Shown here: positions 10,431 through 22,604 of the stretch, piece by piece
How the letters are laid out: each line of letters begins with the position of its first letter
Position numbering within the stretch: position 1 is the first letter of the stretch
Assembly: GCA_949752795.1 (NCBI GenBank)
Contig: CATKHW010000549.1
Span: 930,001-994,000, forward strand
DNA from: Hyperoodon ampullatus
Taxonomy: Eukaryota > Chordata > Mammalia > Artiodactyla > Ziphiidae
DNA length: 64,000 bases
Direction of reading: 5' to 3'
Program-made: the position numbers and the translations under genes
The notes under the pieces: generated by a model
What the model saw: only the letters and a program-made list of their open reading frames with translations
Database searches by the model: none
What the model was told of the DNA's origin: nothing

Positions 10431-12169
10431 GCATAAACATGGCAGCGAGAATCAGCTCAAACCCACTATAAAAAGGAATTTCAAAAACAAAACAAAAAAA
10501 CTGGGAAATTCTTTACAATTCCTTCAGGGTCTCTGATGAAACCTGGAATGACCCTATCTACAACGACAGCTGGATGTGGCATAAGGCTGGACACTTGGGA
10601 CTGAAAGGATTGGTGAGATTGGGTGAACAAATGCAGAACCTTTAAAGCAATAATGCAATGCACCCATTCCATGGGTCCCAACTCTCGAGGTTGAAGAGAA
10701 TATTACTACAGTTATAACATGTACGGGAAACCTAGAGAACGGACACACTGTGAATACGAAAGGTTTCTAAAACTCAACGAATAGTCCCTCTCCTGGTGCT
10801 CCGGTTTGACTTTCCATCTGCTTTACTATCAACATCCCAACTTGGAGAGACAGCCCCTTTAACCTCCTGGTTCGCACAGGTTGCCAATTTGGCAGAGGAT
10901 GAAAGGGAAGAGGGAGAACCAATGAGAGAGTAGCTGTTAGGCATTTGGATGGGCACATATCACTGTAATTTCCCGGCAGGAAGAAGAATTAACCAAAGTC
11001 TCAGCCCCCCACCGGGAACCAGTATAGGTCCTGAACCAAAATTTTGGACTTGCGGTCAGCTCACCTAAAACGAGTTGAAAAATGGAGCTCAGGGGCACAG
11101 CAATTCACAAACTGGCTGAGTAATAAAGGACAACTATCGTCCAAAAATCTGTTGAGGGAAGGCAACGAGGCGGACTTGAAAGCGAGGCAGAATAGCAGGA
11201 AACAGATTTCAAGAGGTACGTTGGAATTGCCTTTAAAGCACAGGAAGAGGGGCACAACTTCGACAATGATGCACTTGGCCAAAAAGGGCGTATGCGTTTT
11301 CTCCTGAAAATATTCAGGAGAAAACGCATACGCCCTTTTTGGCTAAGCAAGCAAGCGGGCAATGCAAATCTGCACTACAAAGAAGTATCACTTCCCACCG
11401 GTCAAAAGGGACATCCACAAAATGTGTAAAAACCGGAAAGGCAAGACAGGCCCTGGAGAACAGGGAGCCTTGTTATGCTCATGGACGGGATGTAAATTGC
11501 CAACTGCCTCTCTGGAGGAGTGCATTGTGTTCCCTAAAAAAAGTAAACAACAGAGCTACAGAGCCAAGGGTACTTCCATTCTACGGAATATACCTTGGGA
11601 AAACTGAAAACCAAAAAGACACAGCCACCCCAAAATTTAGGGCTGCACTGCTTACAAGGACCTCAACTTGGGTACACCTTAAATATCCCAGGAAATATAA
11701 AAATGGTTCAAAAAATTGTGGTACTTACGTACGATGGAATATGCCTCAGCCATGAAATCAATGTCATAAGACCAGTAGCAGCAAAATGGGTGGATTCAGG
11801 TACGATGATTCTAAGTGAAATAAGTCACACAGAAAAAGAAACTTATCATAAGATATCACTTATGAAGATCCTGTAAACATGGCTACACTTGAACTGAGTT
11901 AGGACAGAGAACAGTGTCTCACATTTAGAAAACACTCTTATGCCTGCTTAAGGGGGAAGGAGAGGTGGGGTGATGCATAAAACCAGAGTTTGATATAAGC
12001 ACAGGTACCATTCCAAAAACCAACTATGGAATAGACAAGACCTACACCTTCCTCAGTGAAAGGGACTCAAAACCCCATATTTCCAGCAGAGGAATATATC
12101 TGACTAGTAAGAATCTTAAAACCTATGTATTGATAAGTCTCTGTAAGGGAATCAAGTGTGTCTAGACTG
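10431..12169 (+). repeat. Satellite monomer 7 (1,739 bp)
   Basis: The palindrome at 11,274-11,347 has two mismatches, one at the centre (GAAAATATTC). Two stop codons usually found in the L1 ORF2 remnant are lost (ATTCTACGG and CCAAAAAGAC). A ~138-codon frame therefore stays open over 11,339-11,755. The end (TTGATAAGTCTC) resembles monomer 15 and leads into the same variant monomer type, 8 and 16 respectively. Confidence 0.92.
11360..11876 (+). pseudogene. L1 ORF2 C-terminal remnant, longest open copy (monomer 7)
   Basis: Three frames together recall the ORF2p C-terminus. The first has YHFPPVKRD and GEQGALLC, corresponding to ORF2 YHLTPVRMA and GEKGTLLHC. The next frame has LPLWRSA and then GIYLGKTENQKDTATPKF, like ORF2 PLWRTV and GIYPEKTxxQKDTCTPMF. 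The last has GICLSHE and AAKWVDSGTMILSEISHTEK, like the ORF2 end AATWMDLEIIILSEVSQTEK. At least two frameshifts separate these. In the usual Cys/His cluster the first cysteines are gone. It has no catalytic domain and is non-functional. Equivalent remnants occupy the same place in all monomers. Confidence 0.8.
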
Positions 12170-13909
12170 GCATAAATATGGCAGCGAGAATCAGCTGAAA
12201 CCCACTATTAAAAGGAATTTCAAAAATAAAACAAAAAAAACTGGGAAATTCTTTACAATTCCTTCAGGGTCTCTGATGAAACCTGGAATGACCCTATCTA
12301 CAATGACAGCTGGATGTGGCATAAGGCTGGACACTTGGGACTGAGAGGATTGGTGAGATTGGGTGAGCAAATGCATACCCTTTAAAGCAATAATGCATGG
12401 CACACATTCCATGGGTCCCAACTCTCCAGGTTGAAGGGAATATTACTACAGCTATAACATGTACAGGAAACCTAGAGAACGGACACACTGTGAATACGAA
12501 AGGTTTCTAAAACTCAACGAATAGTCCCTCTCCTGGTGCTCCGGTTTGACTTTCCATCTGCTTTACTATCAACCTCCCAACTTGGAGAGACAGCCCCTTT
12601 AACCTCCTGGTTCGCACAGGTTGCCAATTTGGCAGAGGATGAAAGGGAAGAGGGAGAACCAATGAGAGAGTAGCTGATAGGCATTTGGACGGGCACATAT
12701 CAATGTAATTTCCCGGCAGGAAGAAGAATTAACCAAAGTCTCAGCCCCCCACCGGGAACCAGTATAGGTCCTGAACCAAAATTTTGGACTTGCGGTCAGC
12801 TCACCAAAAACGAGTTGAAAAATGGAGCTCAGGGGCACAGCAATTCACAAACTGGCCGAGTAATAAAGGACAACTATCGTCCAAAAATCTGTTGAGGGAA
12901 GGCAACGAGGCAGACTTGAAAGCGAGGCAGAATAGCAGGAAACAGATTTCAAGAGGTACGTTGGAATCCCCTTTAAAGCACAGGAAGAGAGGCACAACTT
13001 CGACAATGATGCACTTGGCCAAAAAGGGCGTATGCGTTTTCTCCTGAATATACTCAGGAGAAAACGCATACGCCCTTTTTGGCCAAGCAAGCAAGCGGGC
13101 AATGCAAATCTGCACTACAAAGAAGTATCACTTCCCAGCGGTCAAAAGGGACATCCACAAAATGTGTAAAAACCAGAAAGGCAAGACAGGCCCTGGAGAA
13201 CAGGGAGCCTTGTTATGCTGATGGGCGGGATGTAAATTGCCAACTGCCTCTCTGGAGGAGTACATTGTGTTCCCTAAAACAAGTAAAGAACAGAGCTACA
13301 GAGGCAAGGCCACTTCCAGTCTAGGGAATAAACCTTGGGAAAACTGAAGATCAATAAGACAGAGCCATCCCAAAATTTAGGGCTGCACTGCTTACAAGCA
13401 CCTCAACTTGGGTACACCTTAAATATCCCAGGAAATATAAAAATGGTTCAAAAAATTGTGGTACTTACGTACGATGGAATATCCCTCAGCCATGAAATCA
13501 ATGTCATAAGACCAGTAGCAGCAAAATGGGTGGATTCAGGTACGATGATTCTAAGTGAAATAAGTCACAGAGAAAAAGAAACTTATCATAAGATATCACT
13601 TATGAATATCCTGTAAACATGGCTACACTTGAACTGAGTTAGGAAAGAGAACAGTGTCTCACATTTAGAAAGCACTCTTATGCCTGCTTAAGGGGGAAGG
13701 AGAGGTGGGGTGGTGCATAAAACCAGAGTTTGATATAAGCACAGGTACCATTCCAAAAACCAACTATGGAATAGACAAGACCTACACCTTCCTCAGTGAA
13801 AGGGACTCAAAACCCCATATTTCCCGCAGAGGAATATATCTGACTAGTAAGAATCTTAAAACTTATGTATTGATATGTCTCCGTAAGGGAATCAAGTGTG
13901 TCTAGACTG
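12170..13909 (+). repeat. Satellite monomer 8 (1,740 bp)
   Basis: The palindrome at 13,014-13,087 has one central mismatch. The first ~880 bp match monomer 1. The right half shares CCCAGCGGTC, GAGGCAAGGCCAC and GAATAAACCTTGG with monomer 16. The TATA-like ACTATAAAAAGG is altered to ACTATTAAAAGG, as in monomers 1 and 16. Confidence 0.92.
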
Positions 13910-15649
13910 GCATAAACATGGCAGCGAGAATCAGCTCAAACCCACTATAAAAAGGAATTTCAAAAACAAAACAAAAAAACTGGGAAATTCTTTACAATTC
14001 CTTCAGGGTCTCTGATGAAACCTGGAATGACCCTATCTACAACGACAGCTGGATGTGGCATAAGGCTGGACACTTGGGACTGAGAGGATGGGTGAGATTG
14101 GGTGAACAAATGCAGAACCTTTAAAGCAATAATGCATGGCACCCATTCCATGGGTCCCAACTCTCCGGGTTGAAGGGAATATTACTACAGTTATAACATG
14201 TACGGGAAACCTAGAGAACGGACACACTGTGAATACGAAAGGTTTCTAAAACTCAACGAATAGTCCCTCTCCTGGTGCTCCGGTTTGACTTTCCATCTGC
14301 TTTACTATCAATTTCCCAACTTGGAGAGACAGCACCTTTAACCTCCTGGTTCGCACAGGTTTCCAATTTTGCAGACGATGAAAGGGAAGAGGGAGAACCA
14401 ATGAGAGAGTAGCTGTTAGGCATTTGGACGGGCACATATCACTCTAACTTCCCGGCAGGAAGAAGAATTAACCAAAGTCTCAGCCCCCCACTGGGAACCA
14501 GCATAGGTCCTGAACCAAAATGTTGGACTTGCAGTCAGCTCACAAAAAAACGAGTTGAAAAATGGAGCTCAGGGGTACAGCAATTCACAAACTGGCCGAG
14601 TAATAAAGGACAACTATCGTCCAAAAATCTTTTGAGGGAAGGCAACGAGGCGGACTTGAAAGCGAGGCAGAATAGCAGGAAACAGATTTCAAGAGGTACG
14701 TTGGAATCGCCTTTAAAGCACAGGAAGAGGGGCACAACTTCGACAATGATGCACTTGGCTAAAAAGGGCGTATGCATTTTCTCCTTAATATATTCAGGAG
14801 AAAATGCATACGCCCTTTTTGGCCAAGCAAGCAAGCGGGCAATGCAAATCTGCACTACAAAGAAGTATCACTTCCCACCGGTCAAATGGGATATCCACAA
14901 ACTGTGTAAAAACCAGAAAGGCAAGACAGGCCCTGGAGAACAGGGAGCCTTGTTGTGCTGATGGGCGGCATGTAAATTGCCAACTGCCTCTCTGGAGGAG
15001 TACATTGTGTTCCCTAAAACAAGTAAAGAACAGAGCTACAGAGCCAAGGGCACTTCCAGTCTAGGGAATATACCTTGGGAAAACTGAAAATCAATAAGAC
15101 AGAGCCACCCCAAAATTTAGGGCTGCACTGCTTACAAGGACCTCAACTTGGGTACACCTTAAATATCCCAGGAAATATAAAAATGGTTCAAAAAACTGTG
15201 GTACTTATGTAAAATGGAATATCCCTCAGCCATGAAATCAATGCCATAAGACCAGTAGCAACAAAATGGGTGGATTCAGGTACGATGATTTTAAGTGAAA
15301 TAAGTCACAGAGAAAAAGAAACTTATCATAAGATATCACTTATGAAGATCCTGTAAACATTGCTACACTTGAACTGAGTTAGGAAAGAGAACAGTGTCTC
15401 ACATTTAGAAAACACTCTTATGCCTGCTTAAGGGGGAAAGAGAGGTGGGGTGATGCATAAAACCAGAGTTTGATATAAGCACAGGTACCGTTCCAAAAAC
15501 CAACTATGGAATAGACAAGACCTACACCTTCCTCAGTGAAAGGGACTCAAAACCCCATATTTCCCGCAGAGGAACATATCTGACTAGTAAAAATCTTAAA
15601 ACCTATGTATTGATATGTCTCCGTAAGGGAATCAAATGTGTCTAGACTG
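13910..15649 (+). repeat. Satellite monomer 9 (1,740 bp)
   Basis: The palindrome at 14,754-14,827 carries a matching change in both arms (14,776 A with 14,805 T) plus two mismatches. The segment from about 14,445 to 15,060 shares rare variants with monomer 14 (CAGGGGTACAGC, GGGATATCC, TTGTTGTGCTG). The last ~430 bp share variants with monomer 1. Confidence 0.92.
14754..14827. repeat. Palindrome of monomer 9 with a mirrored substitution
   Basis: Base 14,776 is A (usually G) and its partner 14,805 is T (usually C), so pairing is kept. Both sites are CpGs in the consensus, so two independent CpG decays are possible. Two other positions, near the left end and the centre, are mismatched. Confidence 0.9.
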
Positions 15650-17387
15650 GCATAAACATAGCAGCGAGAATCAGCTCAAACCCACTATAAAAAGGAATTT
15701 CAAAAACAAAACAAAAAAACTGGGAAATTCTTTACAATTCCTTCAGGGTCTCTGATGAAACCTGGAATGACCCTATCTACAACGACAGCTGGATGTGGCA
15801 TAAGGAGGGACACTTGGGACTGAGAAGATTGGTGAGATTGGTTGAGCAAATGCAGACCCTTTAAAGCAATAATGCATGGCACCCATTCCATGGGTCCCAA
15901 CTCTCCAGGTTGAAGGGAATATTACTACAGCTATAACAAGTACGGGAAACCTAGAGAACGGACACACTGTGAATACGAAAGGTTTTTAAATCTCAACGAA
16001 TTGTCCCTCTCCTGGTGCTCCTGTTTGACTTTCCATCTGCTTTACTATCAACCTCCCAACTTGGAGAGACAGCCCCTTTAACCTCCTGGTTCACACAGGT
16101 TGCCAATTTGGCAGAGGATGAAAGGGAAGAGGGAGAACCAATGAGAGAGTAGCTGTTAGGAATTTGGATGGGCACATATCACTGTAATTTCCCGGCAGGA
16201 AGAAGAATTAAACAAAGTCTCAGCCACCCACCGGGAACCAGTATAGTTCCTGAACCAAACTTTTGGACTTGCGGTCAGCTCATCAAAAACAAGTTGAAAA
16301 ATGGAGCTCAGGGACACAGCAATTCACAAACTGGCTGAGTAATAAAGGACAACTATCGTCCAAAAATCTGTTGAGGGAAGGCAACGAGGTGCAATTGAAA
16401 GCGAGGAAGAATAGCAGGAAACAGATTTCAAGAGGTACGTTAGAATCGCCTTTAAAGCACAGGAAGAGGGGCACAACATCGACAATGATGCACTTGGCCA
16501 AAAAGGGCGTATGTGTTTTCTCCTGAATATATTCAGAAGAAAACGCATACGCCATTTTTGGCCAAGCAAGAAAGCAGGCAATGCAAATCTACACTACAAA
16601 GAAGTATCACTTCACACCGGTCAAAAGGGACATCCACAAAATGTGTAAAAACCAGAAAGGCAAGACAGGCCCTGGAGAACAGGGAGCCTTGTTATGCTGA
16701 TGGGCAGGATGTAAATTGCCAACTGCCTCTCTGGAGGAGTACATTGTGTTCCCTAAAACAAGTAAAGAACAGAGCTACAGAGCCAAGGGCACTTCCAGTC
16801 TAGGGAATATACCTTGGGAAAACTGAAAATCAATAAGACAGAGCCACCCCAAAATTTAGGGCTGCACTGCTTACAGGGACCTCAACTTGGGTACACCTTC
16901 AATATCCCAAGAAATATAAAAATGGTTCAAAAAATTGTGGTACTTACGTACGATGGAATATCCCTCAGCCATGAAATCAATGTCATAAGACCAGTAGCAG
17001 CAAAATGGGTGGATTCAGGTACGATGATTCTAAGTGAAATGAGTCACACAGAAAAAGAAACTTATCATAAGATATCACTTATGAAGATCCTGTAAACATG
17101 GCTACACTTGAACTGAGTTAGGAAAGAGAACAGTGTCTCACATTTAGAAAACACTCTTATGCCTGCTTAAGGGGGATGGTGATGTGGGGTGATGCACAAA
17201 ACCAGAGTTTCATATAAGCACAGGTACCATTCCAAAAACCAACTATGGAATAGACAAGACCTACACCTTCCTCAGTGAAAGGGACTCAAAACCCCATATT
17301 TCCCGCAGAGGAATATATCTGACTAGAAAAATCTTAAAACCTATGTATTGATATGTCTCCGTAAGGGAATCAAGTGTGTCTAGACTG
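15650..17387 (+). repeat. Satellite monomer 10 (1,738 bp)
   Basis: The palindrome at 16,493-16,566 has three mismatches. The first half follows monomer 2 (ATAACAAGTACGGG, GAATTGTCCC). The monomer carries several private variants such as GAGGTGCAATTG near 16,387 and GACTAGAAAAATC near 17,322. Confidence 0.92.
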
Positions 17388-19127
17388 GCATAAACATGGC
17401 AGCGAGAATCAGCTCAAACCCACTATAAAAAGGAATTTCAAAAACAAAACAAAAAAACTGGGAAATTCTTTACAATTCCTTCAGGGTCTCTGATGAAACC
17501 TGTAATGACCCTATCTACAATGACAGCTGGATGTGGCATAAGGAGGGACACTTGGGACTGAGACGATTGGTGAGATTGGGTGAGCAAATGCAGGCCCTTT
17601 AAAGCACAAATGCCTGGCACCCATTCCATGTGTCCCAACTCTCCAGGTTGAAGGGAATATTACTACAGCTATAACATGTACGGGAAACCTAGAGAACGGA
17701 CACACTGTGAATACGAAAGGTTTCTAAAATCTCAACGAATAGTCCCTCTCCTGGTGCTCTGGTTTGACTTTCCATCTGCTTTACTATCAACCTCCCAACT
17801 TGGAGAGACAGCCCCTTTAACCTCCTGGTTCGAACAGGTTGCCAATTTGGCAGAGGATGAAAGGGAAGAGGGAGAACCAATGAGAGGGTAGCTGTTAGGC
17901 ATTTGGACGGGCACATATCACTCTAACTTCCCGGCAGGAAGAAGTATTAACCAAAGTCTCAGCCCCCCACCGGGAACCAGCATAGGTCCTGAACCAAAAT
18001 GTTGGACTTGCGGTCAGCTAACCAAAAACGAGTTGAAAAATGGAGCTCAGGGGCACAGCAATTCACAAACTGGCCGAGTAATAAAGGAAAACTATCGTCC
18101 AAAAATCTGTTGAGGGAAGGCAACGAGGCGGACTTGAAAGCGAGGCAGAATAGCAGGAAACAGATTTCAAGAGGTACGTTGGAATCGCCTATAAAGCACA
18201 GGAAGAGGGGCACAACTTCCACAATGATGCACTTGGCCAAAAAGGGCGTATGCGTTTTCTCCTGAATATATTCATGAGAAAACGCATACGCCCTTTTTGC
18301 CCAAGCAAGCAAGCGGGCAATGCAAATCTGCACTACAAAGAAGTATCACTTCCCACGGGTCGAAAGGGACATCCACAAAATGTGTAAAAACCAGAAAGGC
18401 AAGACCGGCCCTGGAGAACTGGGAGCCTTGTTATGCTGGTGGGCGGGATGTAAATTGCCAACTGCCTCTCTGGAGGAGAGCATTGTGTTCCCTAAATCAA
18501 GTAAACAACAGAGCTACAGAGCCAAGAGCACTTCCAGTCTAGGGAATATACCTTGGGAAAACTGAAAATCAATAAGAGAGAGCCACCCCAAAATGTAGGG
18601 CTGCACTGCTTACAAGGACCTCAACTTGGATACACATTAAATATCCCAGGAAATATAAAAATGGTTCAAAAAATTGTGGTACTTACGTACGATGGAATAT
18701 CCCTCAGCCATGAAATCAATGTCATAAGACAAGTAGCAGCAAAATGGGTGGATTCAGGTACGATGATTCTAAGTGAAATGAGTCACACAGAAAAAGAAAC
18801 TTATCATAAGATATCACTTATGAAGATCCTGTAAACATGGCTACACTTGAACTGAGTTAGGAAAGAGAACAGTGTCTCACATTTAGAAAACACTCTTATG
18901 CCTGCTTAAGGGGGAAGGAGAGGTGGGGTGATGCATAAAACCAGAGTTTGATATAAGCACAGGTACCGTTCCAAAAACCAACTATGGAATACACAAGACC
19001 TACACCTTCCTCAGTGAAATGGACTCAAAACCCCTTATTTCCCGCAGAGGAATATATCTGACTAGTAAGAATATTAAAACCTATGTATTGATATGTCTCC
19101 GTAAGGGAATCAAGTGTGTCTAGACTG
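17388..19127 (+). repeat. Satellite monomer 11 (1,740 bp)
   Basis: The palindrome at 18,232-18,305 has two right-arm mismatches (CATGAG and TGCCC). The first half follows monomer 4 (CCATGTGTCCC). An extra A in CTAAAATCTC near 17,726 accounts for part of the longer unit. Confidence 0.92.
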
Positions 19128-20866
19128 GCATAAATATGGCAGCGAGAATCAGCTCAAACCCACTATAAAAAGGAATTTCAAAAACAAAACAAAAATACTG
19201 GGAAATTCTTTATAATTCCTTCAGGGTCTCTGATGAAACCTGGAATGACCCTATCTACAACGACAGCTGGATGTGGCATAAGGCTGGACACCTGGGACTG
19301 AGATGATTGGTGAGATTGGGTGAGCAAATGCAGACCCTTTAAAGCAATAATGCATGGCACCCATTGCATGGGTCCCAACTCTCCAGGTTGAAGGGAATAT
19401 TACTATAGCTATAACATGTACGGGAAACCTAGAGAACGGACACACTGTGAATATGAAAGGTTTCTAAAACTCAACGAATAGTCCCTCTTCTGGTGCCCCG
19501 GTTTGACTTTACACCTACTTTACTATCATCCTCCCAACTTGGAGAGACAGCCCCTTTAACCTCCTGGTTCGCACAGGTTTACAATTTGGCAGAGGATGAA
19601 AGGGAAGAGGGAGAACCAATGAGAGAGTAGCTGTTAGGCATTTGAAAGGGCACATATCACTGTAATTTCCCGGCAGGAAGAAGAATTAACCAAAGTCTCA
19701 GCCCCCCACCAGGAACAAGCATAGGTCCTGAACCAAAATTTTGGACCTGCGGTCAGCTCACCAAAAACGAGTTGAAAAAGTGAGCTCAGGGGCACAGCAA
19801 TTCACAAACTGGCCGAGAAATAAAGGACAACTATCGTCCAAAAATCTGTTGAGGGAAGGCAATGAGGCGGACTTGAAGGCGAGGCAGAATAGCAGGAAAC
19901 AGATTTCAAGAGGTACGTTGGAATCGCCTTTAAAGCACAGGAAGAGGGGCACAACTTCGACAATGATGCACTTGGCCAAAAAGGGCGTATGCGTTTTCTC
20001 CTGAATATATTCAGGAGAAAACGCATACGCCCTTTTTGGCCAAGCAAGCAAGCGGGCAATGCAAATCTGCACTACAAAGAAGTATCACTTCCCACCGGTC
20101 AAAAGGGACATCCACAAAATGTGTAAAAACCAGAAATTGAAGACAGGCCCCGGAGAACAGGGAGCCTTGTTATGCTGTTGGGCGGGATGTAAATTGCCAA
20201 CTGCCTCTCTGGAGGAGTGCATTGTGTTCCCTAAAACAAGTAAAGAACAGAGCTACAGAGCCAAGGGCACTTCCAGTCTAGGGAATATACCCTGGGAAAA
20301 CTGAAAATCAATAAGACAGAGCCACCCCAAAATTTAGGGCTGCACTGCTTACAAGGACCTCAACTTGGGTACACCTTAAATATCCCAGGAAATATAAAAA
20401 TGGTTCAAAAAATTGTGGTACTTACGTACGATGGAATATCCCTCAGCCATGAAATCAATATCATAAGACCAGTAGCAGCAAAATGGGTGGATTGAGGTAC
20501 GATGATTCTAAGTGAAATAAGTCACACAGAAAAAGAAACTTATCATAAGATATCACTTATGAAGTTCCTGTAAACATGGTTACACTTGAACTGAGTTAGG
20601 AAAGAGAACAGGGCCTCACATTTAGAAAACACTCTTATGCCTGCTTAAGGGGGAAGGAGAGGTGGGGTGATGCATAAAACCAGAGTTTGATATAAGCACA
20701 GGTACCGTTCCAAAAACCAACTATGAAATAGACAAGACCTACACCTTCCTCAGTGAAAGGGACTCAAAACCCCATATTTCCCGCAGAGGAACTTATCTGA
20801 CTAGTAAAAATCTTAAAACCTATGTATTGATATGTCTCCATAAGGGAATCAAGTGTGTCTAGACTG
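19128..20866 (+). repeat. Satellite monomer 12 (1,739 bp)
   Basis: The palindrome at 19,971-20,044 is perfect. Bases 20,059-20,304 match monomer 5. A TGA (GGATTGAGG, near 20,493) interrupts the frame over the end of the L1 ORF2 remnant. The same change is in monomer 19. Confidence 0.92.
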
Positions 20867-22604
20867 GCATAAACATGGCAGCGAGAATCAGCTCAAACCC
20901 ACTATAAAAAGGAATTTCAAAAACAAAACAAAAAAACTGGGAAATTCTTTACAATTCCTTCAGGGTCTCTGATGAAACCTGGAATGACCCTATCTACAAC
21001 GACAGCTGGATGTGGCATAAGGAGGGACACTTGGGACTGAGACGATTGGTGAGATTGGGAGAGCAAATGCAGACCCTTTAAAGCAATAATGCATGGCACC
21101 CATTCCATGGGTCCCAACTCTCCAGGTTGAAGGGAATATTACTACATCTATAACATGTACGGGAAACCTAGAGAACAGACACACTGTGAATACGAAAGGT
21201 TTCTAAAACTCAACGAATAGTCCCTCTCCTGGTGCTCCTGTTTGACTTTCCATCTGCTTTACTATCAACCTCCCTATTGGAGAGACAGCCCCTTTAACCT
21301 CCTGGTTCACACAGGTTGCCAATTTGGCAGAGGATGAAAGGGAAGAGGGAGAACCAATGAGAGAGTAGCTGTCAGGCATTTGGACGGGCACATATCACTG
21401 TAATTTCAAGGCAGGGAGAAGAATTATCCAAAGTCTCAGCCACCCACCGTGAACCAGTATAGGTCCTGAACCAAAATTTTGGACTTGCGGTCAGCTCACC
21501 AAAAACGAGTTGAAAAATGGAGCTCAGGGGCACAGCAATTGACAAACTGGCCGAGTAATAAAGGACAACTAACATCCAAAAATCTGTTGAGGGAAGGCAA
21601 CGAGGCGGACTGGAAAGCGAGGCAGAATATCAGGAAACACATTTCAACATGTACGTTGGAATCGCCTTTAAAGCACAGGAAGAGGGGCACAACTTCGACA
21701 ATGATGCACTTGGCTAAAAAGGGCGTATGCGTTTTCTCCTTAATATATTCAGGAGAAAACGCATACGCCCTTTTTGGCCAAGCAAGCAAGCGGGCAATGC
21801 AAATCTGCACTACAAAGAAGTATCACTTCCCACCGGTCAAAAGGGACATCCACAAAATGTGTAAAAACAAGAAAGGCAAGACAGGCACTGGAGAACAGGC
21901 AGCCTTGTTATGCTGATGGGCGGGATGTAAATTGCCAACTGCCTCTCTGGAGGAGTGCATTGTGTTTCCTAAAACAAGGAAAGAACAGAGCTACAGAGCT
22001 AAGGGCACTTCCAGTCTAGGGAATATACCTTGGGAAAACTGAAAATCAATAAGACAGAGCCAGCCCAATATTTAGGGCTGCACTGCTTACAAGGACCTCA
22101 ACTTGGGTACACCATAAATATCCCAGGAAATATTAAAATGGTTCAAAAAATTGTGGTACCTACCTACGATGGAATATCCCTCAGCCATGAAATCAATGTC
22201 ATAAGACCAGTAGCAGCAAAATGGGTGGATTCAGGTACGATGATTCTAAGTGAAATAAGTCACACAGAAAAAGAAACTTATCATAAGATATCTCTTATGA
22301 AGATCCTGTAAACATGGCTACACTTGAACTGATTTAGGAAAGAGAACAGTGTCTCACATTTAGAAAACACTCTTATGCCTGCTTAAGGGGGAAGGAGAGG
22401 TGCGGTGATGCATAAAACCAGAGTTTGATATAAGCACAGGTACCGTTCCAAAAACCAACTATGGAATAGACAAGACCTACACCTTCCTCAGTGAAAGGGA
22501 CTCAAAACCCCATATTTCCCGCAGAGGAATATATCTGAATAGTAAGAATCTTAAAACCTATGTATTGATATGTCTCCGTAAGGGAATCATGTGTGTCTAG
22601 ACTG
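20867..22604 (+). repeat. Satellite monomer 13 (1,738 bp)
   Basis: The palindrome at 21,709-21,782 has two left-arm mismatches (GGCT and CCTTAATA, also seen in 9 and 14). About three bases are missing near 21,273 (CCTCCCTATTGG). Several private substitutions lie at 21,410-21,655. Confidence 0.92.
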
